Translations under genes and position numbers: made by a program
Part shown: positions 17,233-26,239 of the stretch, piece after piece
Position numbering within the stretch: the first letter of the stretch is position 1
How the letters are laid out: every line of letters starts with the position of its first letter
Source: Halobaculum saliterrae
GTDB taxonomy: Archaea > Halobacteriota > Halobacteria > Halobacteriales > Haloferacaceae
Assembly (NCBI RefSeq): GCF_009831625.1
Contig: NZ_WUUS01000005.1
Location: 62,001-126,000 of the forward strand
DNA: 64,000 nt
Reading direction: 5' to 3'
Notes under the pieces: generated by a model
The model's input: the letters and a program-made list of their open reading frames with translations, nothing else
Told to the model about the DNA's origin: nothing
The model's database searches: none

Positions 17233-17704
17233 CCGCCTGGAAGCTTCGGCCGCGGACGGTCACGGCGAACGTTCCGGAGGGAACCGCGCGTCCGGAGTCG
17301 ATCGCCGACTGCGCCTGCTCGACGGTGTCGGGCGAGACCGACGCGACGAGGCTCACCGTCGCCGTCTCGCCGGCGGCCACCGTCGCGTCCCTGTCGCCCT
17401 CGAGCCGCTCGGTCCGCGGAACCGTCAACGCATCGCCGGCCGCGGGGTCGCCGTCGTACACCACCAGCGAACCCGTGCGAACCCTCGCGTCGACGCTCGT
17501 CGGGTTTCGCACCTCGAAGGTCACCCGCAGCACCGGGTCGTCGCCGTCGACGAGCTCGTAGTCGGCCGGTCGGAAGTCGATGGTGTCGCGCTGTTGCCAC
17601 GCCAGCTGCGCGCTCGCCGTCGCGACGAACGCGGCGGCGCTGACCGCGAGGACGACCACGAGGCCGGCGAGGAGGGCGCGTTGGCTTCGCGAGGACCGGA
17701 CCAC
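17225..17704 (-). CDS. Membrane-anchored LEA14/WHy-like protein
   Basis: 159 residues, GTG start at 17704. One N-terminal helix (about 8-30, LLAGLVVVLAVSAAAFVATA) could be a membrane anchor or a signal. A beta-rich domain follows with VTFEVRNPTSVDARVRTGSL, the pattern of LEA14/WHy (water stress and hypersensitive response) domains, so the domain would lie outside the membrane. Only three bases separate it from the end of oppF, so it may be read from the peptide transporter operon. Function not known. Confidence 0.7.
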   Translation of the reverse strand: MVRSSRSQRALLAGLVVVLAVSAAAFVATASAQLAWQQRDTIDFRPADYELVDGDDPVLRVTFEVRNPTSVDARVRTGSLVVYDGDPAAGDALTVPRTERLEGDRDATVAAGETATVSLVASVSPDTVEQAQSAIDSGRAVPSGTFAVTVRGRSFQADV

Positions 17705-17707
17705 CGG

Positions 17708-19099
17708 TCAGTCCTCCGCCGGAGCCGCGTTGAGGCCCCCGTTGGAACCGCCGATCGCCCCCGTGTTCGCGTCCCCGTCCTCGTATCGGTGACACGCGAC
17801 CTCGCGCGTGCCCGACGGGAGGGGACGCGGCTTGCGCGAGGCGCACGGGGTCGTGACGACCTCGTCGAGCGCCGCGACGGCCGCGTCCTGGTCGCCGTCG
17901 AGCAACGCCTCCGCCGCCTCGTCGAGCGCCGTCCGGGCGTCGGACGGCAGATCCAACGAGGCGGCGTCGGTCCGGTGTCCGCCGGTCTCGATCTCCCGCT
18001 CGGACCGATACTCCTCGGGGACGTCCAGAGTCAGTCCCTGTTCGACGAGCGACTCCACCGGATCGCCGTCGTCGCTCGCCGCCTCGGCGTCGAGCTCCCC
18101 GCGTTGTACCTTCAGTTTGAACTGGAACGCCCGTCGGAACGCGGCCTGACTGCCGCCCCAGTCCTCCGGCGGGATGATGTGTGCACACCGGGGGTGGTAC
18201 CGACAGCCGCTCGGCGGGTTCCTCGGGGAGGGGACCTCCCCGGTCGCGTTCGCGCGCCGACGGTCGTCCCCGAGTTCCACGTCCGGAACCGCGTCGAACA
18301 GCGCCTCCGTGTACGGGTGTTTGGGGTCGTCGATGACGTCGTCGGTGGGACCCTGTTCGACCATGTTGCCGAGGTACATGATCCCGGCGCGGTCACACAT
18401 GTAGCGGATGAGCGAGAGGTCGTGGCTGATGAACAGGTAGGTGAGATCGTACTCGTCCTGCAGGTCCTGCATCAGGTTCAACACGCCCGCGCGGATGGAC
18501 ACGTCCAGCATGGACACCGGCTCGTCGCAGACGACGAAGTCCGGGTCGACGACGAGCGCCCGCGCGATCGCGACCCGCTGGCGCTCGCCGCCTGACAGCT
18601 CGTCCGGGAACGCGTCGAGGTACACCTCGGCGGGCCCCAGGCCGACGTCCTCGAGTACCTGCTTCACCCGCGACCGCCGCTCGTCGTACCCGTCGACCAT
18701 CTCGTTGATCTTGAGCGGCTCGGAGACGGTGTCGTACACCGTCATCCGGGGGTTGAGCGACTCGAAGGGGTCTTGGAAGATCATCTGGACCCGCTTGCGG
18801 AACTGGCGTTCGTCCTCGCGGGTCATGTCGGTGACGTCGTCCCCGTCGAAGCGGATCGTTCCCTCGGTCGGCTCGTACAGCTTCACCAGCAGTTTCCCGA
18901 GGGTCGTCTTCCCGCAGCCCGACTCGCCCGCGATGCCGACGGTGTCGCCCGGATAGATGTCGAGCGAGACGCCGTCGACGGCCCGGACTGGCTGCGGCTC
19001 GCGACCCAGGACGGTGTCGACGATGCCCTGTGACTGGTCGAAGAGCTTCCGCAGCCCCTCGATCTCTACTAGCGGCTCTCGATCGTCTGGTCGGTCCAT
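17708..19099 (-). CDS. Peptide ABC transporter ATPase, OppF type with C-terminal insertion
   Basis: 463 residues. The ATG at 19099 is chosen because it leads straight into EPLVEIEGLRKLF, and it overlaps the end of the OppD-type gene by 31 bases. Walker A is GESGCGKTT, signature LSGGERQRVAIARAL, Walker B FVVCDEPVSMLD. The C-terminal oligopeptide motif starts normally (SGCRYHPRCAH). It is then interrupted by about 115 hydrophilic, acidic residues with an Ala-rich helix (ARTALDEAAEALLDGDQDAA) before the closing Cys-containing stretch CASRKPRPLPSGTREVACHR. The family is usually about 320-340 residues. It energises peptide import together with the OppD-type subunit. Confidence 0.9.
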   Translation of the reverse strand: MDRPDDREPLVEIEGLRKLFDQSQGIVDTVLGREPQPVRAVDGVSLDIYPGDTVGIAGESGCGKTTLGKLLVKLYEPTEGTIRFDGDDVTDMTREDERQFRKRVQMIFQDPFESLNPRMTVYDTVSEPLKINEMVDGYDERRSRVKQVLEDVGLGPAEVYLDAFPDELSGGERQRVAIARALVVDPDFVVCDEPVSMLDVSIRAGVLNLMQDLQDEYDLTYLFISHDLSLIRYMCDRAGIMYLGNMVEQGPTDDVIDDPKHPYTEALFDAVPDVELGDDRRRANATGEVPSPRNPPSGCRYHPRCAHIIPPEDWGGSQAAFRRAFQFKLKVQRGELDAEAASDDGDPVESLVEQGLTLDVPEEYRSEREIETGGHRTDAASLDLPSDARTALDEAAEALLDGDQDAAVAALDEVVTTPCASRKPRPLPSGTREVACHRYEDGDANTGAIGGSNGGLNAAPAED

Positions 19100-20226
19100 G
19101 TGGATTCGTTGATTGCGTCGGTTCGGATCTGTTCGAGCTCGTCGATTCGGTAGCAGGCCGTCGTGTGTGCTCGCCGGTCGGTCGATTCGACCGCCCGCCC
19201 CTCCGCGTCGGCGGTGGCGACGTCGTACATCGGCGGATGCGCCGCGTGACACTCCTCGACGGCGAACGGGCACCGCTCGCGGAAGCGACACCCCTCGTCC
19301 GGGTCGCGCAGCGTCGGCGGCGTCCCGGGGATGGAGACGAGGTCCTGGTCCTTCGAGGTGATCGTCGGGAAGGAGTTCTTCAGCCCGAGCGTGTAGGGGT
19401 TGGCCGTCGCGTCGAAGATCTCCTCGGTACGACCGGACTCCATCACCTTCCCGCCGTACATCACGGCCATCCGGTCGCAGATCTCCGCCATCACCGAGAT
19501 GTCGTGACTGATGACGAGGATCGAGACGCCGAACTCCTCCTGGAGCGCCTCCAGCTCCTCGAGGATCCGGTCCTGGATGATCACGTCGAGCGCGGTGGTC
19601 GGCTCGTCGGCGATCAGCAGGTCGGGACCGCAGGCCATCGCCATCGCGATGACCGCCCGCTGTTTCATCCCGCCGGAGAACTGGTGGGCGTAGTCGTCCG
19701 CCCGGTCGGGCTCGATCCCGACGCGCTCGAGGAGGTCGCGTGCCCGTTCGTGTGCCTCCTCGGCGGTCGTCTCCGGCTCGTGCCGGAGGATCGCTTCGAC
19801 GATCTGGTCGCCGACCTTGTACACCGGATTCAGCGCGTTCATCGCCGACTGCGGGATGATGGCGATGTCGCGCCAGCGGATGTCGCGGATCTGTTTGCTG
19901 TTGAGCTGCGCCAGGTCCGTCTTCCCGTCGGCGCGAACCGGCTTGTCCGGGTCGTCGATGACCGACTGCTTCGGATCACCGTTCTCGTCGGCCCACTGGG
20001 GGAGCGTCGTCTCGAACCACACCTCCCCGTCCTCGATGTACCCGTTGTCGTCGAGCAGGTGGACGAGACTCTTCGCCAGCGTCGTCTTTCCGCAACCGGA
20101 CTCGCCGACGAGCCCGTAGGTCTCCCCGGGCTCGACGGAGAAGTTCACGTCGTCGCTGGCGTGAACCGCCGAGCCGTCGTCGACCGCGTATCGGATCGAG
20201 AGGTCGTTTACTTCGAGTAGTGTCAT
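19069..20226 (-). CDS. Peptide ABC transporter ATPase, OppD type
   Basis: 385 residues. Walker A GESGCGKTTL near 37, signature FSGGMKQRAVIAMAMAC, Walker B LLIADEPTTALD, followed by the C-terminal Cys motif GCRFRERCPFAVEEC and a final TACYR, which in related DppD proteins ligates a 4Fe-4S cluster. Between Walker A and the Q-loop there is an extra segment of about 30 residues (TTLPQWADENGDPKQSV and on) not usual for the family. It sits third from last in a five-gene transporter operon and starts 11 bases after the OppC-type gene. Confidence 0.92.
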   Translation of the reverse strand: MTLLEVNDLSIRYAVDDGSAVHASDDVNFSVEPGETYGLVGESGCGKTTLAKSLVHLLDDNGYIEDGEVWFETTLPQWADENGDPKQSVIDDPDKPVRADGKTDLAQLNSKQIRDIRWRDIAIIPQSAMNALNPVYKVGDQIVEAILRHEPETTAEEAHERARDLLERVGIEPDRADDYAHQFSGGMKQRAVIAMAMACGPDLLIADEPTTALDVIIQDRILEELEALQEEFGVSILVISHDISVMAEICDRMAVMYGGKVMESGRTEEIFDATANPYTLGLKNSFPTITSKDQDLVSIPGTPPTLRDPDEGCRFRERCPFAVEECHAAHPPMYDVATADAEGRAVESTDRRAHTTACYRIDELEQIRTDAINESTWTDQTIESR

Positions 20227-20237
20227 TGGATATCAGA

Positions 20238-21200
20238 TCACCGCTGCGGGTTGGTCACGTCCTCCATCGAGAAGCCGATGAAGTAGAACGATGCGGCCAT
20301 CAGCATCAGCGCGATACCCGGCGGCAGCAGCCACCACCAGGCGTCGAAGATGTAGCCCTGCGATTTGATGTTCTCGAGCATGATGCCCCAGGAGTTGGCG
20401 GTGAAGTCCGCCAGCCCGAGGTACGCCAGCGACGCCTGCGTGATGACCGCGCCCGCGGCGTCCTGCGCGAGGAACACGAACGAGATGGGGAGGACGTTCG
20501 GCATGATGTGCCGGAAGATGATCCGGGTGTCGGAGGCCCCGGCGACCTTCGCGGACTCGACGTACGACCGCTCCTTCAGCGAGAGCGTCTCCCCGCGGAT
20601 CGTGATGCAGTTGTTGAGCCAGGAGGTGACCGCGATGCCGATGATGATGTTGGTCGTCGTGATGCCGCGGATCGCCACGAGCACGATGAGGAACGGCAGG
20701 AACGGCAGGCCGTACATGATGTCGACGAACCGTTGGATCGCCTCGTCGATCCACGTGTCGCCGTAGAACCCCGAGATCAAACCCAGCGGGACACCCACGA
20801 GGCTGGACAGCAGGCCGGCGGCCAGCCCGATGTACATGGCGTTGCTCGCCGAGTAGATCACCAGCGAGAGGATGCCGTTCCCGTTCGCGTTCGTCCCCAG
20901 CGGGGCGAAGAACGGGTCGCCGAACGCCGGGGGGTGCGGCAGCGAACGGACCTGTTCGGCGGTTAGCCGGCTTTCGATGGGCGGCTCCCCCAGGTACGCG
21001 ACCCAGTCGGTCGAGTGCGGCGCGAAGACGCCCGGCACCACCGCCCACAGGCTGAATATTCCGAGGATGACGAGGCCGAGGATACCGATGTTGTGTTCGG
21101 AGTACCTGCTCCAGCCCCGCTTGAGTCGCTCGAGTCGCGGCTCCCAGCGCCGCGTGTACGATTCGCCGTCGCTTTCGGTGTCTCCTTGTCCGGTTGCCAT
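20238..21200 (-). CDS. Peptide ABC transporter permease, OppC type
   Basis: 320 residues with six predicted helices. A hydrophilic N-terminus of about 40 residues (GDTESDGESYTRRWEPR) precedes TM1. The large extracellular loop between TM1 and TM2 holds the PHPPAFGDPFFAPLGTN region (Gly-Thr-Asn or -Asp is conserved). The coupling EAA-type loop reads SYVESAKVAGASDTRIIFRHIMPN. Its start overlaps the OppB stop by one base (TAATG). It forms the translocation pore with OppB. Confidence 0.92.
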   Translation of the reverse strand: MATGQGDTESDGESYTRRWEPRLERLKRGWSRYSEHNIGILGLVILGIFSLWAVVPGVFAPHSTDWVAYLGEPPIESRLTAEQVRSLPHPPAFGDPFFAPLGTNANGNGILSLVIYSASNAMYIGLAAGLLSSLVGVPLGLISGFYGDTWIDEAIQRFVDIMYGLPFLPFLIVLVAIRGITTTNIIIGIAVTSWLNNCITIRGETLSLKERSYVESAKVAGASDTRIIFRHIMPNVLPISFVFLAQDAAGAVITQASLAYLGLADFTANSWGIMLENIKSQGYIFDAWWWLLPPGIALMLMAASFYFIGFSMEDVTNPQR

Positions 21201-22189
21201 TATTCACCCTCCCCGAACTTGATCCGGGGGTCGAGGTACGTGTACACGACGTCGGTGACCAGCCGCATGATGACGACCAGTACGGCCAGCAGGAAGAACG
21301 TGGCCTGGGCGACCGGGAAGTCGCGGTTGAGCACCGACGTGACGATTATCTGCCCCATACCCGGCCAGTTGAACACGTTCTCGATGATGATCGAGCCGTC
21401 GATCAGGAACGCCAGCCCGACGACCGCGCCGGTCGCGACCGGGATGAGCGCGTTGCGCGCGGCGTGTTTGATCATCACCGTCCGCTCCGACAGGCCCTTG
21501 GCGTGCGCGAGGAACACGTAGCCCTCGTCGGTCACCTGGTTCATCGTCGGGCGCATGATGAGCATCGAGCCGACCCAACCGATGAACGTGAGGCTCATGA
21601 TCGGCAGCGCGATGTGATACAGCACGTCCCGCATCACCGTGAATGCCGTCCACTGGAACTCGGGGAACTGGGTGAACATGTACGCGCTCGGCAGCCAGCC
21701 GAGCTCGTAGTTGAACACCCAGATGAACAGCCACGAGATCCAGAAGCTGGGCATCGAGTACAGCAACAGCGAGGTGCTGAAGATGGACTTGTCCTTCTTC
21801 GACCCGCGCCACCAGCCGAGATACATCCCGACGAGCGGGCCGATGATGAAGCCGATCAGGAACGTCGCGCCGAACAGGACCAGCGTACGCGGCATCCGAC
21901 GGATCATCAGGTCCGCGACGGGGGCGTTGTACGTCGGCGACCGGCCGAAGTTGCCGGTCTGGTAGTTGATCATGAAGTCGATATACTGTCTCCATAACGG
22001 TTCGTTGAGTCCCCACGTCTCCCGGATCTGCTGTATCTGTTCGTTCGTCATCCCGGAACTGATCATGCTCGTGATGAACGAGCCGGGCATGCTCCGGAGG
22101 AGGACGAACAGCAACGACATGATCACGAGGAGCGTCAGGTACGAAACGACGATCCGCTTTGCGAGGTATTTTCCACTGATTCTGGTCAT
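21200..22189 (-). CDS. Peptide ABC transporter permease, OppB type
   Basis: 329 residues, six helices. The N-terminal LAKRIVVSYLTLLVIMSLLFVL helix is typical of OppB/DppB, and the coupling loop reads YVFLAHAKGLSERTVMIKHAARN. The end region IVTSVLNRDFPVAQATFFLLAVLVV is conserved in the family. It lies 176 bases after the solute-binding protein gene, with no obvious promoter of its own. Confidence 0.92.
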   Translation of the reverse strand: MTRISGKYLAKRIVVSYLTLLVIMSLLFVLLRSMPGSFITSMISSGMTNEQIQQIRETWGLNEPLWRQYIDFMINYQTGNFGRSPTYNAPVADLMIRRMPRTLVLFGATFLIGFIIGPLVGMYLGWWRGSKKDKSIFSTSLLLYSMPSFWISWLFIWVFNYELGWLPSAYMFTQFPEFQWTAFTVMRDVLYHIALPIMSLTFIGWVGSMLIMRPTMNQVTDEGYVFLAHAKGLSERTVMIKHAARNALIPVATGAVVGLAFLIDGSIIIENVFNWPGMGQIIVTSVLNRDFPVAQATFFLLAVLVVIMRLVTDVVYTYLDPRIKFGEGE

Positions 22190-22365
22190 GCGTTTTGTGG
22201 GACCGTTTCGCGTACTACTGTGTCACGAAGGCTGCCGTTTGAACCTGTTGAATCGTCCGATACCCGACGGGCGACGCCGTCAGGAACCCCGGCTCGCCCG
22301 ACCGCGGGCGATGAGGGTGCCCGACGTCGCGCGTCAGTCGGACGCGACGATCGGTTTCGAGGGCG

Positions 22366-24438
22366 TTACTCGCTCTGGTGGATCTGCATGATCTGGGTCC
22401 CGAGGTACGTCGAACCCGGGCCCGGGATGTTCTCGAGGGCGCCCGACCACTCGGCCGAGACCGGCCACTTCGGCACGCCGTAGTCGACGACCATCGTCGG
22501 GAAGTCGAGGTAGATCCGCTCGACCGCCTCCCGGGAGGCCTGGTTCCGCGCCTCCGGCTCGAGGGTGGTCCGCGCCTCGTCGATGAGGTCGTCGGCGCCG
22601 GCGTCGTCGAACACCCCGTACCCCATCGCGTTGTTGAGCAGCGTCGAGGTGTTCTCGTCGTCACCCTCGGTCTCAGCGACCGAGTGGTCGTCGGCGTTGT
22701 CGGAGTGGAACAGGCTGTACAGCGTGTTCGTCGCGAACGGCGAGAGGTTCACCCAGCCCATGCTGAACGCGTCGTAGCTCTCCTCGCCGTACGCCCGCGT
22801 GACGCGGGTGTTGAACGAGACGACCTCGCGGTCGATCGGGATCCCGATCTGCTGGAGCGAACTGATCCAGTCCTGGATCATCTGGGCCGACTGGGGCGCC
22901 TCCTGTGCCGGAGACATCAGCATCGTGAGCGGCCCGTCGTTGATCTCGGGGATCGTCTCGCCGTTGACGCGGATCTCCTGATCGGGGTCCTGATCGGACT
23001 CCTGAAGGACGTCGGACTCGACGGGACCGAAGCTGTAGTCGTGCTTCGGCTCCGTCTGACTCGCGGTGACGCCGGTGAGGCTACCGGGGTAGTCCTGTCC
23101 GACGTACGTCCCGCCCTCGCCGGTGATGACCTGCCCCTCGGTGAGGAACGCCCGGATGTTCTCCACGTCCGGGACGCTGGGGCTCGACTGACGGAAGGAG
23201 AACGCCTGCGTCGACGGTCCGTCGAGCAGTTCCTGGTCCGACCCCGTCTCCGGGCGGACGGCCGTGTAGCCGGGCGGCATCACGAAGTCGCCCTCCTGCG
23301 CGTAGCCGCGCTGGAGCTGCTGGGTCCACAGGACGTCGTCGAACGCGAACCCGAGCACCTGCCGGAAGGGCAGGTCGTCGAGCGGCGTGTTGCGGAGGTT
23401 GAACGAGTAGTGGCCGTAGCCGGTGTCGAAGCCGTCGAGCAGGTTGATGTTCTCGTCCTCCTGTGCGTCGGAGATCCGCGAGGTGCGGACCCCCTCGTAC
23501 AGGGAGTCGATGTCGCCCTGGAACAGCGCCTGGTGCAGCGCGGACTGCGAGGAGTACACGCGGATCCGCATGGCGTCGATGAACGGACCGCCGGCGATGA
23601 CGCCGGGGACCTCCTCGCGCCAGCTGAGCTCGGAGAGGTTGTACTCGCCCTCGCGCTCGGCGAAGGAGACCTCGACGGACGTGTCGGGGTCCCACTGGGT
23701 GACGACGCCCGGACCGAGCCCCACGGGACCGAAGTCGGTGTCGGCCGGCTCGTAGGTGGTGTAGTCGTCGACGTCGCTCCACCGGTGCTCGGGGAGGATC
23801 GGGAGGCCGAACTGGTCGTACGCGAACGTCCCGTTCGGCTGGTTCAGGGTCATCACGCAGTCCCAGTCGCCGTCGTCCTCCTCCACGCTGACGATGGGGC
23901 TGAGGGACGCCGCGTACCCGCCGGGGTTCTGCTCCAGCAGGTAGTTGTACGAGAAGATCACGTCGCTGACGGTGAACTCCTCGCCGTCGTTCCAGGTCAG
24001 CCCGTCCGTGCGGACGTTGAAGTAGATCTCGACGTTCGACTGGCCGTTGTCGCCGGTCTCGTCGAGCACCTCGGATTCCCAGTCGGTGAAGACGTTCGGG
24101 TGCATCTCGAAGTTGACCGGGTCGATCGCCGCGCCGGACTCGTAGATCCGGTCGGTGATGACGCCGACGTACGCCGAGGAACTCGAGAGCGCGTTGAGCG
24201 TGTTCGGGTTCGTCCCCATCCCGAAGTTGAAGATCCCGCCGGTCGGGATGTCGTCTGCGTCGTCCTGTGCCTCGGTCGGCGTCTGATCCGGCGTCGGCGT
24301 GTCTTCGTCGTCGCCGGAGGTTTCGGTACCGTCGCCGTCGCCGTTGCCTGAGCAGCCGGCGAGGCTTGCGGAGACCGCCGCGACGCCGGTTCCCTGCAGG
24401 AACCGACGCCGGGTGGAACCGGACTGGTTGTCTGACAT
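22366..24438 (-). CDS. Peptide ABC transporter solute-binding lipoprotein (Tat)
   Basis: 690 residues of the family 5 extracellular solute-binding proteins. The N-terminus has a twin-arginine signal (STRRRFLQGTG) and a lipobox (SLAGC, Cys at about 29), so it is exported folded through Tat and lipid-anchored at the cell surface, common in haloarchaea. An acidic Thr/Asp linker follows, then the binding domain (YEFAD-like segments; GLTWNDGEEFTVSDVIFSY is the family hallmark near 145). It is longer than bacterial OppA (about 540). Peptide or sugar cannot be told apart from sequence alone. It is the first gene of the transporter operon, with a TATA element at 24465-24470. Confidence 0.92.
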   Translation of the reverse strand: MSDNQSGSTRRRFLQGTGVAAVSASLAGCSGNGDGDGTETSGDDEDTPTPDQTPTEAQDDADDIPTGGIFNFGMGTNPNTLNALSSSSAYVGVITDRIYESGAAIDPVNFEMHPNVFTDWESEVLDETGDNGQSNVEIYFNVRTDGLTWNDGEEFTVSDVIFSYNYLLEQNPGGYAASLSPIVSVEEDDGDWDCVMTLNQPNGTFAYDQFGLPILPEHRWSDVDDYTTYEPADTDFGPVGLGPGVVTQWDPDTSVEVSFAEREGEYNLSELSWREEVPGVIAGGPFIDAMRIRVYSSQSALHQALFQGDIDSLYEGVRTSRISDAQEDENINLLDGFDTGYGHYSFNLRNTPLDDLPFRQVLGFAFDDVLWTQQLQRGYAQEGDFVMPPGYTAVRPETGSDQELLDGPSTQAFSFRQSSPSVPDVENIRAFLTEGQVITGEGGTYVGQDYPGSLTGVTASQTEPKHDYSFGPVESDVLQESDQDPDQEIRVNGETIPEINDGPLTMLMSPAQEAPQSAQMIQDWISSLQQIGIPIDREVVSFNTRVTRAYGEESYDAFSMGWVNLSPFATNTLYSLFHSDNADDHSVAETEGDDENTSTLLNNAMGYGVFDDAGADDLIDEARTTLEPEARNQASREAVERIYLDFPTMVVDYGVPKWPVSAEWSGALENIPGPGSTYLGTQIMQIHQSE

Positions 24439-24439
24439 G

Positions 24440-24449
24440 CGAACGTTCG
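24440..24449. promoter_or_regulatory. Palindrome at the expected start of transcription
   Basis: CGAACGTTCG is a perfect 10-bp palindrome directly before the solute-binding protein start codon (24438). It would overlap the transcription start of a leaderless message, and so could be a repressor site. Palindromes of this size occur by chance, so support is weak. Confidence 0.3.
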
Positions 24450-24464
24450 TTATGGAATCCCGAA

Positions 24465-24470
24465 CTTAAG
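24465..24470 (-). promoter_or_regulatory. TATA-like element of the peptide transporter operon
   Basis: CTTAAG (same on both strands), 27-32 bases before the ATG at 24438. It lies in a locally A/T-richer stretch that contrasts with the surrounding GC-rich sequence. The spacing implies a leaderless transcript. Confidence 0.5.
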
Positions 24471-24502
24471 CATGTGGGATCCTCTCATATCATGGACGAT
24501 CA

Positions 24503-24520
24503 CTGAAATCAGCATTTCAG
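24503..24520. repeat. Inverted repeat upstream of the transporter promoter
   Basis: CTGAAAT and ATTTCAG are perfect 7-bp arms around a CAGC loop, 65-82 bases before the solute-binding protein start. It may be a regulator site or the end of a transcript from the membrane protein gene at 24689-24964. Confidence 0.35.
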
Positions 24521-24688
24521 CTATTCGACTCACTGTTTCTACAGGTCTGGCCGGTAGAACTCACGAACGTTGACTCTCGTGTCGGATCGTTCGACGTTCG
24601 GGAGGTCGCGAAAACGGCCGGAAACGAAAGAAGGGTTTATTGTAGTTTCATCGATACGTTTCGCGCCGGGCGAGCCCAGTCAGACCGC

Positions 24689-24964
24689 TCACTCGCCCCG
24701 CGCGATCCCTCGCGCGCGCATCCCGAAGTACATCGCGAGGGTGACCGCGGCCGCCCCTCCCGAGAGGTACGTGTTCGCCGGGACCGACGCCTCCCCGCGC
24801 CGTGCCAACTCCATGCCCAGGAACGCCCACCCGGCGGCCGTCGCGAACCCGAGCGCCATCACCGCGTAGCCGGCGCTCTCCCGCTCGGTCGCGTGGAGGT
24901 ACACCCCCACCGTCAGGACGACGCCGCCGAGCAGGGCCAGCACGGTCCGCGTACCCACTGCCAT
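24689..24964 (-). CDS. Small membrane protein, three to four helices
   Basis: 91 residues starting MAVGTRTVLALLGG (ATG at 24962-24964). Hydrophobic segments are at about 5-22, 30-50 and 62-83, with short charged loops (TERES, LARRGEA). Family not recognised. It is divergent from the DJ-1/PfpI gene at 25103 and upstream of the peptide transporter on the same strand, 250 bases apart and probably independent. Confidence 0.7.
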   Translation of the reverse strand: MAVGTRTVLALLGGVVLTVGVYLHATERESAGYAVMALGFATAAGWAFLGMELARRGEASVPANTYLSGGAAAVTLAMYFGMRARGIARGE

Positions 24965-25102
24965 TGTCCGATGTTGTCGGGCGTCCGGGATAAACGACCC
25001 GGGACGGACCGGTCGGATCATCGCGGGAAGCCGGCCCGTTCCCCCGTACACTCGGTTCCGCCGACGACACGTTTTCCGGCGCCCGCCCCCGAACTGAAAC
25101 GC

Positions 25103-25798
25103 ATGACTGACACCACGGCGCTGTTCGTTGTCAGCGAGGAGGGGTACTGGGCCGAGGAATGCATCGAGCCGCTCACGACGCTCGACGCCGCCGGCGTCGA
25201 CGTGACCGTGGCGACGCCGTCCGGGTCGCCGCCGGTGGTCGACGAGCGTTCGCTCGATCCCGAGGACGTCGGCGAGGAGACGGTCGAGGAGTACCGCGAG
25301 ATCCACGAGACCGACGGCCGCCTGCGTGACCCCGAGCCGATCGCGGCAGTCGAGCCGGCCGACTACGACGCCGTCGTCTTCCCCGGCGGCCACGGCACCG
25401 TCTGGGACGTGAATCAGGATCGCCACGCTCGGACCGCGCTCCGTGAGGCCGTCGCGGGCGACGACGGCGTCGCGCTGGTCGTCTGTCACGCCGTCGGGAT
25501 CCTCGCGTTCACCCGGACCGACGACGCCGGCTTCCTCGTCGACGGGCGCGAGGTGACCGGCTTCCCGAACGAATGGGAGGAGGGGATCGTCGACGAGCAC
25601 GACCGCATCGAGGGGCGCAAGCTTCCCTACTGGGTCGAGGACGAGGTCGTCGCCGCCGGCGGGAACTTCGACGCCGAGCTCGACGCCGACACCTCCGTCA
25701 CCGTCGACGGCGACCTGATCACCGCCCGCGGGCCCGGGTCGTCGAGCGAGGCGGCGGAGACGCTGCTCGCGGAACTGGGCGTCGAGTCGACCGCGTAG
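25103..25798 (+). CDS. DJ-1/PfpI family protein
   Basis: 231 residues of the class I glutamine amidotransferase-like superfamily. The nucleophile elbow is VVCHAVGIL (Cys near 131), preceded by the FPGGHGTVWD loop that holds the partner residues. An acidic residue near the start (SEEGYWAEE) corresponds to the Glu that activates the Cys. Members act as glyoxalases, deglycases or chaperones, and the exact role is uncertain. The start is chosen at the ATG before TALFVVSEEGY. It is convergent with the HTH gene at 25821. Confidence 0.85.
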   Translation: MTDTTALFVVSEEGYWAEECIEPLTTLDAAGVDVTVATPSGSPPVVDERSLDPEDVGEETVEEYREIHETDGRLRDPEPIAAVEPADYDAVVFPGGHGTVWDVNQDRHARTALREAVAGDDGVALVVCHAVGILAFTRTDDAGFLVDGREVTGFPNEWEEGIVDEHDRIEGRKLPYWVEDEVVAAGGNFDAELDADTSVTVDGDLITARGPGSSSEAAETLLAELGVESTA

Positions 25799-25820
25799 TC
25801 GTCGACGCCCTCGCCCGCGG

Positions 25821-26108
25821 TCAGTCGGACTCGATCGTGAACTGCGGCTCCTCGACGGTCTCCCCCTTACACGAGGGACACCGTGACGGCGCGTTCACGA
25901 GGTCGTCGAAGTCGTCGAAGCCGCAGTCGCGACACGTCGGCGGCGCCACCAGGAACCGTTCGCCGTCGGGCAACGACTCCGCGACGTGGTCCAGGTGGTC
26001 GTACACGACGGAACGGGGCACGTCGAACTCGGCGGCGAGCGCGCTGCCGGAACACGCCCGCTCGCGCAGGGTCTCGGCGATCCGCTCACGGGTCGTCTGC
26101 TCGGGCAT
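25821..26108 (-). CDS. Small HTH protein with C-terminal zinc ribbon
   Basis: 95 residues. A winged-helix-like N-terminal half (about 5-48, ERIAETLRERACSGSALAAE then VPRSVVYDHLDHV) is followed by a zinc ribbon with CRDC (about 59-62) and CPSC (about 77-80). This architecture suggests a DNA-binding transcription regulator. The same layout, with unrelated flanks, appears at 52193-52528. It is divergent from the NDP-sugar pyrophosphorylase gene. Confidence 0.8.
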   Translation of the reverse strand: MPEQTTRERIAETLRERACSGSALAAEFDVPRSVVYDHLDHVAESLPDGERFLVAPPTCRDCGFDDFDDLVNAPSRCPSCKGETVEEPQFTIESD

Positions 26109-26239
26109 ACCCGCCCCAGGTCGCCGGCGCGGGAATCGGTTTCGGGCGAACGACGTCCCGTCGGCCGCCGTCGAGAACGTGTCGTTCCGGTGCGACGAGA
26201 GAGGAAAAGCCCTTGTCGGTCGGGTGTAACCGTGGTCGC

